This document shows, piece after piece, positions 6,096 to 14,543 of a stretch of 16,626 nucleotides of DNA. A program made the position numbers and the translations under genes. The notes beneath the pieces are model-generated. The model did no database searches. It saw only the letters and a program-made list of their open reading frames with translations, and was not told where the DNA came from. Numbering within the stretch: the stretch's first letter is position 1; each line of letters begins with the position of its first letter. Source of the DNA: CAIKBL01 sp043734785 (GTDB lineage Bacteria > Pseudomonadota > Gammaproteobacteria > Ga0077536); the NCBI GenBank assembly GCA_043734785.1, contig JAYTEX010000042.1:1-16626 (forward strand). The letters run 5' to 3'.

Positions 6096-8666
6096 ATGGA
6101 CTCCCCCTCGAAATCACAGACTTCATCTAGCGATGCGCTAAGCGGGCCGGGCCACCTCGATACTGCGGTTTCGGACCGGGCAAAGTTTCCACGACCGCAA
6201 ATCAGCTCCGTGGAAAAAAACCCCGATTCATTAGGGGAACTCGCCCAGGCGAAAATTAGATTCGGAATGAATGTTGCGTTTATCCTGCTCGGACTAATCG
6301 CATATCGCCACGATCCATCAATCGGCCTGGCTTGGGTATGGGCGACATTCAGCGTGTGCGTACTCTCTGCGCTCTCGCTCTATGTTTGGGCGCGGATGTT
6401 AGGGCACACACTCCGCGATCCGCGCTGGCAGGTAGGCCAACGTGTCGCCAGCATTCTCACCGATAACCTCGCCGTTACATGGTTGCTCTTTTTCGGAGGG
6501 CAGGCCCTCGCTGGCACATACGGGGTGTATCTGTGGATAACGATTGGATACGGGATGCGTTTCGGTCTTCCGTATCTATACGGGAATCTAGCTGCGTCGG
6601 TGGTTGGTTACACGTTAGTGACCCAGTTTTCTCCGTTTTGGAAAGCAAATCCATCGCTTTCTATCGGGCTTGGCATCGCCCTCGTAGTGGTGCCCGTTTA
6701 TGCCGCGTTCCTGATAGAACGGCTGCGCGCCGCAGTGGCCGATGCACGACGTGCGTATGCTGCAAAAAGTGATTTCGTAGCAAACATGAGCCACGAATTA
6801 CGTACGCCACTGCACGGTATTATCTCCGTAGTAGACTTGATGGGTCGCACTGAAACATCGATTCAACAGAAGGAAATGATTCGGATCATTTCCGTTTCCT
6901 CGAACACGTTACTGGATCTCATTAATCGAATTCTCGACATTAGCAAATTCGAAGACGGGACATTCGCTATTCAGCGCGAACAGATGAACCTGCACGGGGT
7001 GATCAACGACACTCTGACCATTCTCTGGCCGCAGGCACGTGCCAAGGGACTTGTGCTGGCTTTCTTCATTGATTCGACAGTCGAGTCAAATGTGATCGGC
7101 TCCCCGCGCCAACTCCAGGAAGTGCTGATCAACCTAATCGGAAACGCAGTCAAATTCACTGACGAAGGTGTTGTACGATTAAACGTTAACAGTCGCCACG
7201 CTACAGGAGACCGAGTTGGCGTGCATTTCGAGATCGTTGATACCGGCCCTGGGTTGGCCAAAGAACATCTTGAGAAGATATTCAACCCGTTCTATCAGGC
7301 TGATGACAGCGTAACCCGCAAACATAGCGGCACGGGGCTAGGCACCGCGATCGCCCGCGAGCTCGTGCGCCTTATGAATGGTCGCATTTCCGTAGAGTCG
7401 AAGCTTGGGATAGGCACCACATTTCATATCGACATTTCTTTCGAGCGTCAAAGCATGGTGCCCAACTTTGCCAGACTTTATCCCGTCGATGTCGCGATAT
7501 TGGCCGGTAGGGATGCTATTGCAATCCTTGAAAAGGAGCTTTCAGTGTTTGGCGTCAAGAGCATCGGCATCGCCGCCGAATGCCTGCACAAAGCGGCACC
7601 TCTGCCTTCACCCCCGTGCGCGATTATGGTCGATTTGAATGCCGATCTGGATATTACCGCTGAGCAAGTAAGAGAGACGCTCTGTCGTAATGCCCAGAAA
7701 GTTCTGATACCGGTGTGCGCGATTGGCCAAGGATCGGCGCGCCAGCGAGCAATCGACCTGGGCTATAACAGTTTTCTCACCTTTACCGAACCTTCCCAGG
7801 GTATTGAGCGACTCCTCAGCATGGCGACCACATTGCGCAGGGACTATGTCTCACCGATCGTGGTCAGTGAAAGCGACCATAAGATCAGAGTCTTAGTTGC
7901 TGAGGACAATCTGACTAACCAGACAATAGCGCGCTTGGCGCTTTCCGAAGGAGGTTTTGATTGCACTATCGTCGCAGATGGAGAAGAAGCATTGCACGAG
8001 CTGACTGAGGGTTCTTATGAAATTGCGCTGATTGATATGCACATGCCGGTGATGGATGGTATGGAAGTGGCGCGGCTTTACAATTTTTCCGTTACAGATC
8101 CCGCCCAGAGAATCCCCTTAATCATGGTCACCGCCGATAGTCGCCCGGAAGCGGCAGCGGATGCAGAATTGGCGGGGATTACTCGCTTCCTGACCAAGCC
8201 ATTAAAACCATCAGCGATGATCAAGGCGATCAACAGTGTCTTGAAGGAGAAAGGAGAGGAAGCGCTTTCTCCTTCAAAATTCCGTGCATCCGATACGAGT
8301 ATTGCTCCGAGTAACACCGAGACCGCGCTGCTCGATGAAGAGACCGTTTTCGAATTGCTGAGTTACATGGAAGACGAAGATCGCAGGCAGTTTTTCACGG
8401 AGTTTGCAGAAGATGCAAGAAGCTACGTCGGCACCTTGGACCACACAAAATCGGCACGCGAATTCGATAAAATCCGCAACGCTATGCATGCGCTGTGCGG
8501 CGCTGCGAGGACGGTCGGTGCCATCAAGCTAGCTGCTTACGCGCGCCGTATAGAATTTGTGCCAAGCTCGGATATCGCGAATTCCCATGTCAAAATGCAG
8601 TCGGAATTGAGTATGCTCGTCGCTGAATCGGAACGAGCGCTGCGGAAGGTTGCAGACATAGACTAA
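6096..8666 (+). CDS. rpfC: RpfC-like hybrid sensor histidine kinase
   Basis: An 856-residue inner-membrane hybrid kinase with the domain order of RpfC, the DSF sensor. After a polar N-terminus (1-52) come five or six membrane helices (about 53-208). A HisKA domain follows with phospho-acceptor His233 in MSHELRTP. The HATPase domain has N350 (LIGNAVKF), DTGPGL at 382 and GTGLGTAI at 412. A diverged receiver-like region lies around 460-580. The true REC domain has phospho-acceptor Asp647 in IDMHMPVMDG and Lys701 in FLTKPL. The C-terminal Hpt has His798 in MHALCGAARTVG, with Cys where most Hpt domains have Lys (HxLKG). In Xanthomonas, RpfC relays phosphate to RpfG and its REC domain binds RpfF; no rpfG is seen here. 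The GAAAGG upstream (6076-6081) is rather far from the ATG, so the exact start is less certain. Confidence 0.83.
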   Translation: MDSPSKSQTSSSDALSGPGHLDTAVSDRAKFPRPQISSVEKNPDSLGELAQAKIRFGMNVAFILLGLIAYRHDPSIGLAWVWATFSVCVLSALSLYVWARMLGHTLRDPRWQVGQRVASILTDNLAVTWLLFFGGQALAGTYGVYLWITIGYGMRFGLPYLYGNLAASVVGYTLVTQFSPFWKANPSLSIGLGIALVVVPVYAAFLIERLRAAVADARRAYAAKSDFVANMSHELRTPLHGIISVVDLMGRTETSIQQKEMIRIISVSSNTLLDLINRILDISKFEDGTFAIQREQMNLHGVINDTLTILWPQARAKGLVLAFFIDSTVESNVIGSPRQLQEVLINLIGNAVKFTDEGVVRLNVNSRHATGDRVGVHFEIVDTGPGLAKEHLEKIFNPFYQADDSVTRKHSGTGLGTAIARELVRLMNGRISVESKLGIGTTFHIDISFERQSMVPNFARLYPVDVAILAGRDAIAILEKELSVFGVKSIGIAAECLHKAAPLPSPPCAIMVDLNADLDITAEQVRETLCRNAQKVLIPVCAIGQGSARQRAIDLGYNSFLTFTEPSQGIERLLSMATTLRRDYVSPIVVSESDHKIRVLVAEDNLTNQTIARLALSEGGFDCTIVADGEEALHELTEGSYEIALIDMHMPVMDGMEVARLYNFSVTDPAQRIPLIMVTADSRPEAAADAELAGITRFLTKPLKPSAMIKAINSVLKEKGEEALSPSKFRASDTSIAPSNTETALLDEETVFELLSYMEDEDRRQFFTEFAEDARSYVGTLDHTKSAREFDKIRNAMHALCGAARTVGAIKLAAYARRIEFVPSSDIANSHVKMQSELSMLVAESERALRKVADID

Positions 8667-8767
8667 CCTTTGTAACAACCCAGTATCGCATCGACAAGGA
8701 TTCTGCAACACGGCACAGGCCCTCAGCAAGGAACGGGTTAACGGGGATTTTGAATGGCTCGATTTAG

Positions 8768-9112
8768 GAACTGAACGAGCTGTCTCACGTCGCGGTGTAT
8801 TTGGCTGCCGCCGTGGTCTGCGTCGCCGCGATGAAACGCGTCGGTTACGCCGCAGTGCTTGGTTATCTGCTTGCTGGCGCGGCGATTGGACCATGGGGTC
8901 TCGGAATGATCGACGACATCAATCCCGTTCGGCACTTATCTGAGTTCGGCGTGGTGTTACTGCTGATGGCGAGTCACACGTGTCGCGACGCGGTGCTGGT
9001 TGATGCGACGGCGTCGATGGTTCTCGTGTATTCGATTGACGCGATCGTTAGCCTGTTGATTTTGGGTTGGGTCATCGCAAGCGCGCCAGTCATGGTTTCA
9101 TGGCGGCGATGA
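8768..9112 (+). pseudogene. Kef-type potassium/proton antiporter remnant
   Basis: The frame ELNELSHVAVYLAAAVVCVAA, then KRVGYAAVLGYLLAGAAIGPWGLG and HLSEFGVVLLLM, matches the first two membrane helices of KefB/KefC-type (CPA2) antiporters, which are normally about 600 residues. After about 70 residues the match breaks off. The next part, DATASMVLVYSIDAIVSL, weakly resembles the nucleotide-binding (RCK) end of the same family, as if most of the gene between had been deleted. The frame has a TAG just before the first matching codon and no proper start; a GTG at 8795 is the only candidate. It ends at 9112. It is almost certainly non-functional. Its last bases run into the leader of the cysteine synthase gene. 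Confidence 0.75.
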
Positions 9113-9137
9113 GCACGCGGGCCACTACCGACAGTTA

Positions 9138-9156
9138 CCCGCAGACGGTCTGCGGG
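9138..9156 (+). promoter_or_regulatory. Hairpin in the cysteine synthase leader
   Basis: CCCGCAGA, CGG, TCTGCGGG: a perfect 8-bp inverted repeat with a 3-base loop, 27 bases before the cysteine synthase ATG. No T run follows, so it is not a standard terminator. It may be an mRNA structure near the ribosome-binding site or a protein-binding palindrome. Confidence 0.45.
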
Positions 9157-9183
9157 CTAAGTTCAGAGATGGAGAGGAAGCGC

Positions 9184-10182
9184 ATGGCGTATTGTGACGG
9201 TTTATTGGAGAGCATCGGAAATACTCCGTTGATTAAGCTCCGCAAAGCATCGGAAATCACCGGCTGTACGATACTCGGCAAGGCCGAGTTCCTCAATCCA
9301 GGTGGTTCGGTAAAGGATCGCGCAGCGCTCTGGATCATTCAGGATGCTGAACGACGCGGGTTGTTGCGAAAGGGTGGGTTGATCGTGGAGGGCACTGCGG
9401 GCAATACCGGCATCGGCCTCGCCTTGGTTGGCAATGCGTGCGGTTATCGCACGCTTATTGTCATTCCGAATTCACAGAGCCAGGAAAAGAAGGATATGTT
9501 GCGACTCTGCGGCGCCCAGCTCATGGAAGTACCGCCGTTGCCCTATAAAGATCCTGGAAACTACGTACGAGTGTCGGAAAGGGTGGCGCTCGAATTGGCC
9601 GCCCAGGAACCAGCGGGCGTGCTGTGGGCGAATCAATGGGACAATCTTGCGAATCGGCAAGCCCATATTCAAGGCACGGGCCCCGAGATTTGGGCACAGA
9701 CTGACGGGCGAGTGGATGGATTCGTGTGCGCGATCGGCACAGGAGGCTCGCTTGCCGGCATTGCCTTCTATCTCAAGCAGCAACGCCCGTCGATCGTGAC
9801 AGCGGTAGCGGACCCGCCAGGTGCGGCGATGTTTAGCTATTTCACTACTGGCGAACTTAAAGCGGAAGGTAGTTCGATCACTGAAGGGATTGGCCTAGGT
9901 CGTGTCACCCGGAATATCGAAGGTGCGTTGGTCGATCGTGCATACCAAATTCCAGACGAAGAGTCGGTTCAGATCGTATTTGATCTGCTGCAGGAGGAAG
10001 GATTGTGTGTCGGGGGCTCAGCCGGCGTGAACGTCGCCGGAGCGATTAGACTCGCGCGCGATCTCGGGCCAGGACACACGGTGGTTACGCTGCTCTGCGA
10101 CAGCGGCACGCGCTACCAATCCAAGCTCTTCAATCCGGAGTTTCTGCGCACCAAAAACCTGCCGATACCGAGTTGGTTATAG
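9184..10182 (+). CDS. cysK: Cysteine synthase (O-acetylserine sulfhydrylase)
   Basis: A 332-residue PLP-dependent fold-type II enzyme, which makes L-cysteine from O-acetylserine and sulfide in the cytoplasm. Lys44 in NPGGSVKDRAA binds PLP. EGTAGNTGIG (69-78) is the substrate loop, GTAGNTG rather than the commoner PTSGNTG. GTGGSLAG (185-192) binds the cofactor phosphate, and CDSGTRY (305-311) is near the PLP nitrogen. The frame is open back to 9067, but ATG 9184 follows a strong GGAGAGGAAG (9171-9180), and from there the protein begins in the usual way (LLESIGNTPLIKL). Upstream is a dead antiporter gene, so it is probably a single transcript. A cystathionine beta-synthase-like role cannot be fully excluded, but no CBS regulatory domain is present. 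Confidence 0.9.
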   Translation: MAYCDGLLESIGNTPLIKLRKASEITGCTILGKAEFLNPGGSVKDRAALWIIQDAERRGLLRKGGLIVEGTAGNTGIGLALVGNACGYRTLIVIPNSQSQEKKDMLRLCGAQLMEVPPLPYKDPGNYVRVSERVALELAAQEPAGVLWANQWDNLANRQAHIQGTGPEIWAQTDGRVDGFVCAIGTGGSLAGIAFYLKQQRPSIVTAVADPPGAAMFSYFTTGELKAEGSSITEGIGLGRVTRNIEGALVDRAYQIPDEESVQIVFDLLQEEGLCVGGSAGVNVAGAIRLARDLGPGHTVVTLLCDSGTRYQSKLFNPEFLRTKNLPIPSWL

Positions 10183-10255
10183 TGCGCGAGGCGAGTCCGA
10201 CCCGAGCCGCCGTCGCTGGTTTCCGAATGCAACTGGCGCTTGGGCGCACGGACGC

Positions 10256-11164
10256 TCATGCCATGCTTACGCGGTATCCTGCACGCGGATAATGGACGGC
10301 AACTTCTCCCACTTGCGGATCCTCGCGTAGCACGGTGATCGTCTGCGCAGACAATTGAACCAATCGGCCAACGGTATACTCCTTGCCATAATCATCGGCG
10401 GTTATCCTGACAGTCGCACCGGCTTTTAGCTCGGGATCGGCAATGCATCCACCATGCACATCCTGTGGGGTCGCGGCTTTCGCGATTGCCAAAGCCTCTG
10501 CTGCAGACAATGGCAGCATGTTGTCAGCGGCAAATTCTTCGATCCGCGCGAACCAGGCCGCGAGTCCGGGGCGGGCGCGGACTTCTTCGAACAAGCTTGG
10601 GCTGTTTTTCAGGAACCAGACGCAGTGATAGCAAGCTGCGTCCGCCAGCGAGAAATTTTCGCCGAGCAGGTACGAAGACACGCGTAGCTGGGTGTCGAGA
10701 CGGTCGAGCGATTGCAGGGTTTGTGTCAGTGAATAGGGCGCTGCGGCTTCCAGAGTGGCCTGACCGAATCCGCTTGACATCGCGGCGCGATCAACAAGGA
10801 ACTCCGGCGGTAGCGCGGGCAGTAGGTCTACCAGCACCGGCGGCACCGCCTGCATGAACAGACGATGGTCGGCCCAATCCTCGATCAGCGCCATGCTCCC
10901 GACTGACGCGCAGGGGATGCACGGCGGGGTGGGAAACAGCCGCTCGATGACGCGCGCGATCAGCGCGGTATCGCAATAGATGTCCGCGGCGATCTGGAGC
11001 ACTGGGATGCGTCGATAGCCACCGGTCAGCGGGGTGAGCTCGGGTTTGGGTGCCATCAAGGGTTGTTCGACACCCCGCCAGGCCAAGCCTTTGTACGCAA
11101 AAATCCGCCTGATTTTCTCCGAAAACGGCGACAGCGCGTAATGATGCAGAATAATCTCAGCCAT
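10256..11164 (-). CDS. Glutathione S-transferase family protein with C-terminal extension
   Basis: A 302-residue cytosolic protein. Residues 1-80 form a thioredoxin-like GST N-terminal domain: ILHHYALSPFSEKIRRIFAYKGL with Ser13/Phe14 at the usual active-site turn, then GGYRRIPVLQI with the cis-Pro and D-TA (about 65-67) for glutathione binding. Helical GST C-terminal features follow, such as LLGENFSLADAACYHCVWFL (about 166-185). After about 225 there is an extension of some 75 residues with a beta-rich look (GATVRITADDYGKEYTVGRL), which standard GSTs of about 210 residues lack. The ATG follows GAAGGAAC (complement of 11178-11171), and the hydrolase gene stops only 13 bp upstream, so the two are in one operon. 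The substrate is unknown; detoxification is a guess from the family. Confidence 0.82.
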   Translation of the reverse strand: MAEIILHHYALSPFSEKIRRIFAYKGLAWRGVEQPLMAPKPELTPLTGGYRRIPVLQIAADIYCDTALIARVIERLFPTPPCIPCASVGSMALIEDWADHRLFMQAVPPVLVDLLPALPPEFLVDRAAMSSGFGQATLEAAAPYSLTQTLQSLDRLDTQLRVSSYLLGENFSLADAACYHCVWFLKNSPSLFEEVRARPGLAAWFARIEEFAADNMLPLSAAEALAIAKAATPQDVHGGCIADPELKAGATVRITADDYGKEYTVGRLVQLSAQTITVLREDPQVGEVAVHYPRAGYRVSMA

Positions 11165-11177
11165 GTTTAGGTTCCTT

Positions 11178-12416
11178 CTAACAAGTCCATACGCCGCCTT
11201 GATTCGTTCGGTAGCCGAGGCTGGTATACACCGCGTCGATCAAGGACTGGCCCCGCGGGTTAACCAGCAGGCCGGTACCCATGCGATTCATCGAGTAGCC
11301 AAAGCTCATGCGACATTCCGGATCGGCGAAGCCGATCGAGCCCCCCGCGCCAACATGCCCGAAGGCGGCTTCGGTCAGCAGCAAAGATGAATCGACAACC
11401 TTGGGCAAGCGCCGATTATCCGTGGCTTTCATGAAGCCCAGCGCAAAGCGCGCGGGAATCATTAACGTCGCGTCCTCGTGAGTGGCGGCGGAGACGCGAC
11501 TCATCCGGGTTAGCGTGTCCGCGCCGACCAAGCGCACGCCGTTGAGGGTTCCCCCGTTGGCGAGTGGCGCATAAAGACCGGCCAGCGCGCGGGCGTTCGC
11601 CATGCCATTCGCCGAGCCCACCTCCGCCGCACGGCAGGCCCGTGTGTTGGGTTCAAAGGTCGCGAAATCGCGCATGAACAGGGCGGTCGGGGTGTCCTTG
11701 GTATTAAGCGCGGTCTGGATAAACTTGGTCTCTATCCAGGTTTGATCGGGCTCGGCGAGAATCATCGGTGCTACTTGTGTCTCCAGCGCTTCGGGAAGTC
11801 CGATCCAGAAATCTAGACCGAGCGGCTTCGCCACTTCATTGGCGAAGAACTCACCGAGACGTCGTTTGCCGGCGCGATGAATGAGTTCTCCCACGGTCCA
11901 CGCCATGGTGATCCCGTGGTAGCCTTGGCGGGTCCCCGGTACCCAGAACGCCGGTTCATCGGCGACCCGTTTGACCATCGCGTGATAGTCCCAGAACGCA
12001 CCCGGCAGCACCGGGTCACGCACGTGCGGAACCCCAGCGGTGTGATCGAGGGTCATCGCCACTCTCGCGTCTTCTTTGCCGCCGGCGCCGAATTCCGGCC
12101 AGTAACGCGTGACCAGCGCGTCCAGATCGAGCAGCCCGCGATCAACCAGCATGTGTGCGCAGATTGCCATCGCACCTTTGGTCGAGGAGAACACCATGCT
12201 GATGGTATCGCGAGTCCAGGGCGCACCTTCGCGTGCGATGCGTCCACCCCATAAGTCCAGCACGGTCCGACCCTCCAGGGTCAAACAACAGCTGGCCCCC
12301 ACTTCATCGCGTTGGTCGAAATTCTCCACAAAGGCCGCATAAACGGCGGCAAACTTCGGGTCGTAACTCCCTTCAATACGGCCAGTGGCAGTATCTATCG
12401 CTACTTCATTTAGCAT
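11178..12416 (-). CDS. Serine hydrolase, class C beta-lactamase/esterase family
   Basis: A 412-residue protein of the beta-lactamase-fold esterase group (EstB-like). The nucleophile motif is Ser77-Ser-Thr-Lys80 in MVFSSTKGAM. The tyrosine motif is GYHGITMAWTVGELI with Tyr166. The third motif is FGHVGAGGSIGFADPE (352-367), where HxGxGGS replaces the KTG of true beta-lactamases, as is common in esterases. There is no signal peptide (MLNEVAIDTATGRIEG), so it is cytoplasmic and most likely hydrolyses carboxylic esters rather than antibiotics. The ATG has GGAG eight bases upstream. It lies 144 bp after the DUF1330 gene and 13 bp before the GST gene, all on the minus strand. Confidence 0.87.
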   Translation of the reverse strand: MLNEVAIDTATGRIEGSYDPKFAAVYAAFVENFDQRDEVGASCCLTLEGRTVLDLWGGRIAREGAPWTRDTISMVFSSTKGAMAICAHMLVDRGLLDLDALVTRYWPEFGAGGKEDARVAMTLDHTAGVPHVRDPVLPGAFWDYHAMVKRVADEPAFWVPGTRQGYHGITMAWTVGELIHRAGKRRLGEFFANEVAKPLGLDFWIGLPEALETQVAPMILAEPDQTWIETKFIQTALNTKDTPTALFMRDFATFEPNTRACRAAEVGSANGMANARALAGLYAPLANGGTLNGVRLVGADTLTRMSRVSAATHEDATLMIPARFALGFMKATDNRRLPKVVDSSLLLTEAAFGHVGAGGSIGFADPECRMSFGYSMNRMGTGLLVNPRGQSLIDAVYTSLGYRTNQGGVWTC

Positions 12417-12560
12417 TCACGATCTCCAGATTCAGTGCGGTGGCGTGGCAATGCATGAGTCGGCACGCGCTGCGTTGCGTTCGATATGCACGGGATGTGT
12501 GCTCGATCCAGCCTCCGAAGCTCAGCCGGATGGCGTTTCATCGAGCAGCGTCGAGGGGCG

Positions 12561-12851
12561 CTAATTCGGCTCTTCAATCAGCACGAAGGTGGGTTCCATG
12601 CCCTGATCGCGAGTGGCTATCAAGGCCTGGTAGGCGGGGGAGGCATACCAGTTCTTCGCCGCTTGTGCGTCGGGGAATTTGGCAATCAGTGCGGTGTCGC
12701 CCTGATGTTGACCGGCCAGTACGGCGGCTACCTTGCCGCGCGCGATCGGTACGCCACCAAAGGCGGCCAGGGTCGGGCCGGCGGCCGCGCTATATTCCTG
12801 TAGTTTAGCTTGATCTTTAATCTTGACGTGGGCGATCAGATAGGCAGCCAT
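12561..12851 (-). CDS. DUF1330 domain protein
   Basis: A 96-residue protein of the DUF1330 family, with a small dimeric alpha/beta-barrel (ferredoxin-like) fold. The N-terminal MAAYLIAHVKIKDQAKLQEY, the central GGVPIARGK and the later ALIAKFPDAQAAKNWYASPAYQAL are typical of the family. Its biochemical role is not established in general. AAGGAGAT lies just before the ATG and gives a sure start. It is first in the minus-strand group with the hydrolase and the GST, which hints at a shared response or catabolic task, but nothing in the sequence names the substrate. Confidence 0.9.
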   Translation of the reverse strand: MAAYLIAHVKIKDQAKLQEYSAAAGPTLAAFGGVPIARGKVAAVLAGQHQGDTALIAKFPDAQAAKNWYASPAYQALIATRDQGMEPTFVLIEEPN

Positions 12852-12883
12852 GGGTATCTCCTTTGCATGAGTTTGGACCGAAA

Positions 12884-12914
12884 CGTAGCGCGGAGTCTGA
12901 CAGACTCTTCTACG
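12884..12914. promoter_or_regulatory. Inverted repeat upstream of the DUF1330 gene
   Basis: GAGTCTG, A, CAGACTC (12893-12907) is a 15-base perfect palindrome. It is enclosed by a second pair, CGTAG (12884-12888) and CTACG (12910-12914). The centre is about 50 bp upstream of the DUF1330 start. No T run follows on either strand, so it is more likely an operator or a leader structure than a terminator. Confidence 0.45.
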
Positions 12915-13129
12915 CTGGTTAAGGTGTGCCGCTCCTACTCGCAGCCGAGTCCCATACGCCGGGTGTGCGCAAAAGCGGCCCGGGGCCAGTGGTTAGGTTA
13001 AATCCGCTGACTGCGTTTGAGCTTTTCTCGAAACTTCTTTTTCGCTTTGACAATTGAGGGTTCTCCTGCAGAATTAAAGTATCGCATTAACTCGCGGCAA
13101 CTCGCCGCACTTGAGAAGTGAGTAATCGC

Positions 13130-14503
13130 ATGTCCATGAATCCTTTCCGCACCGGTCTGGCAGTGTTCGCGCTGGCCGGCTTTAGCATCCACGCCGCGCT
13201 GGCGACTGAGGAAAACGATGGCTTCGATAGCCCGATTGAAGGGGTGCTGCAGCGCGAGGCCGTGAATGGACCACAGCGCGCGATCGCCGAAATGGTCGAG
13301 GAAATCTGTCCGAATGGTCGCCAGCGCGGCGTCATACTGAGTCAGGATCTGCAGGACCGCTGTACCGATGTAGTCCGGGCGGTACGCAATACCGGCGATC
13401 GCGAAGGAGCCAGGGAGGCCTTACAGAATCTCGCCGCCGAGGAAGTCAACGTTATTGGGACCAGCGAAGTTGACGCATCGGCGGGGCAGGTCGATGCGAT
13501 CGGGGCGCGACTTTCGAACCTGCGCGCCGGCGGGTCGAGAGTGGCGATTGCGATGCCGGGTTTCGATTCGAATCAAGTGGCGGCCGCCAGTAGGGATGGC
13601 TGGCTGTCCGGTGGCGCCGCAGGCGATGCGGCGGGCAGTGCCCTCGGCTTCTTCGTGAATGGCAACTATGCGTTCAACGAGAAAGATCAGACCAGCAACG
13701 AGTCGGGCTTCAAGTCCGATACCTACGGGGTGACGGCCGGCCTCGATATGCAGGTCTCAGCACCCTTGCTGCTCGGTGCGGCGTTCACCTATACCTCGGC
13801 GGAAGCGGACATTGTCGCCAACGGCGGTACGATGAAAACCGATAGTTACGGCGGCTTCGCTTACGGCACCTATACCTTCGCGGCGGGCGGGTATCTTGAT
13901 GGGATGGTCGGCTATACCCGCAATGGTCATGACCAAACCCGCAACTTGGCGTACACCTTGGGCACGACGGTTAATCAGACCGCCTTTTCTGATCTCGACA
14001 GTCGCGAAGTTGCCGGTAGCTTGAAACTCGGCTTCGATCATGCCAACGGCAATTGGGTGCTGGGACCGTACGCACGGCTGGATGTCGCTGACGTTCAGAT
14101 CGACGGTTACAACGAACGTATGTCTAACCCAACTGCCGCCGGCTCAGGGTTGGCACTGCAGATTGATGATCAATCCTACACGTCGATCATGACCGCGTTC
14201 GGCGCTTCCGCCGGGTACTTGTCTGCGCAGTCGTGGGGAACTTGGTATCCGCAAGTGCTGATCGAATATGTGCATGAATTCGATAACGACGCAGCCAATA
14301 TCACCGGTCGTTATGTGGATGCGCCGACTTTCAGCTTTTCGATGCCGATTGATAATCCCGATCGAAACTTCGCGCACGTGGGCGTGTCATCGAGTTTCGT
14401 GATGAACAGCGGTGTCTCGGCGTTTGCCGCGTATCAAGCCTTGGTGGGATATAAAGATCTCACCACGCACCTGGTCCAGGTCGGTATGCGAGTCGCCTTC
14501 TAG
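13130..14503 (+). CDS. Autotransporter-type outer-membrane beta-barrel protein
   Basis: A 457-residue exported protein. A signal peptide covers about 1-25 (hydrophobic LAVFALAGFSIHAALA, cleavage after ALA). A short N-terminal domain of about 145 residues contains two Cys (EEICPNG and QDRCTDV) that may form a disulfide. From about 173 to the end is an autotransporter-type barrel of alternating amphipathic strands (FVNGNYAFNEK, YGVTAGLDMQV, GAAFTYTSAEADI, YGGFAYGTYTFAAGGYLDG), ending in VQVGMRVAF with the terminal Phe used by the BAM machinery. The passenger is too small for a classical adhesin or protease. Starts at GTG 13118, ATG 13130 or ATG 13136 are all possible; I chose 13130, with GAGAAG upstream. 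The FecR-domain gene follows 40 bp later in the same direction. Confidence 0.82.
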   Translation: MSMNPFRTGLAVFALAGFSIHAALATEENDGFDSPIEGVLQREAVNGPQRAIAEMVEEICPNGRQRGVILSQDLQDRCTDVVRAVRNTGDREGAREALQNLAAEEVNVIGTSEVDASAGQVDAIGARLSNLRAGGSRVAIAMPGFDSNQVAAASRDGWLSGGAAGDAAGSALGFFVNGNYAFNEKDQTSNESGFKSDTYGVTAGLDMQVSAPLLLGAAFTYTSAEADIVANGGTMKTDSYGGFAYGTYTFAAGGYLDGMVGYTRNGHDQTRNLAYTLGTTVNQTAFSDLDSREVAGSLKLGFDHANGNWVLGPYARLDVADVQIDGYNERMSNPTAAGSGLALQIDDQSYTSIMTAFGASAGYLSAQSWGTWYPQVLIEYVHEFDNDAANITGRYVDAPTFSFSMPIDNPDRNFAHVGVSSSFVMNSGVSAFAAYQALVGYKDLTTHLVQVGMRVAF

Positions 14504-14543
14504 CGCCACTAGCGTGAATTGATCCCAGAGGGCCAACATTTAA

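Noticed and set aside
11178..12416. A true beta-lactamase (antibiotic resistance) reading of the serine hydrolase
   Set aside because: No signal peptide, and HxGxGGS in place of KTG; the esterase-type group fits better.
13047..13080. A perfect TTGACA (13047-13052) upstream of the autotransporter gene
   Set aside because: No acceptable -10 hexamer at 16-18 bases distance (AGAATT or GAATTA only), so a promoter call is not supported.
12998..13087. A 29-codon minus-strand frame starting MRYFNSAGEP with a very basic C-terminus
   Set aside because: No ribosome-binding site before its ATG, no family recognised, and it lies in the likely leader/promoter of the autotransporter gene.
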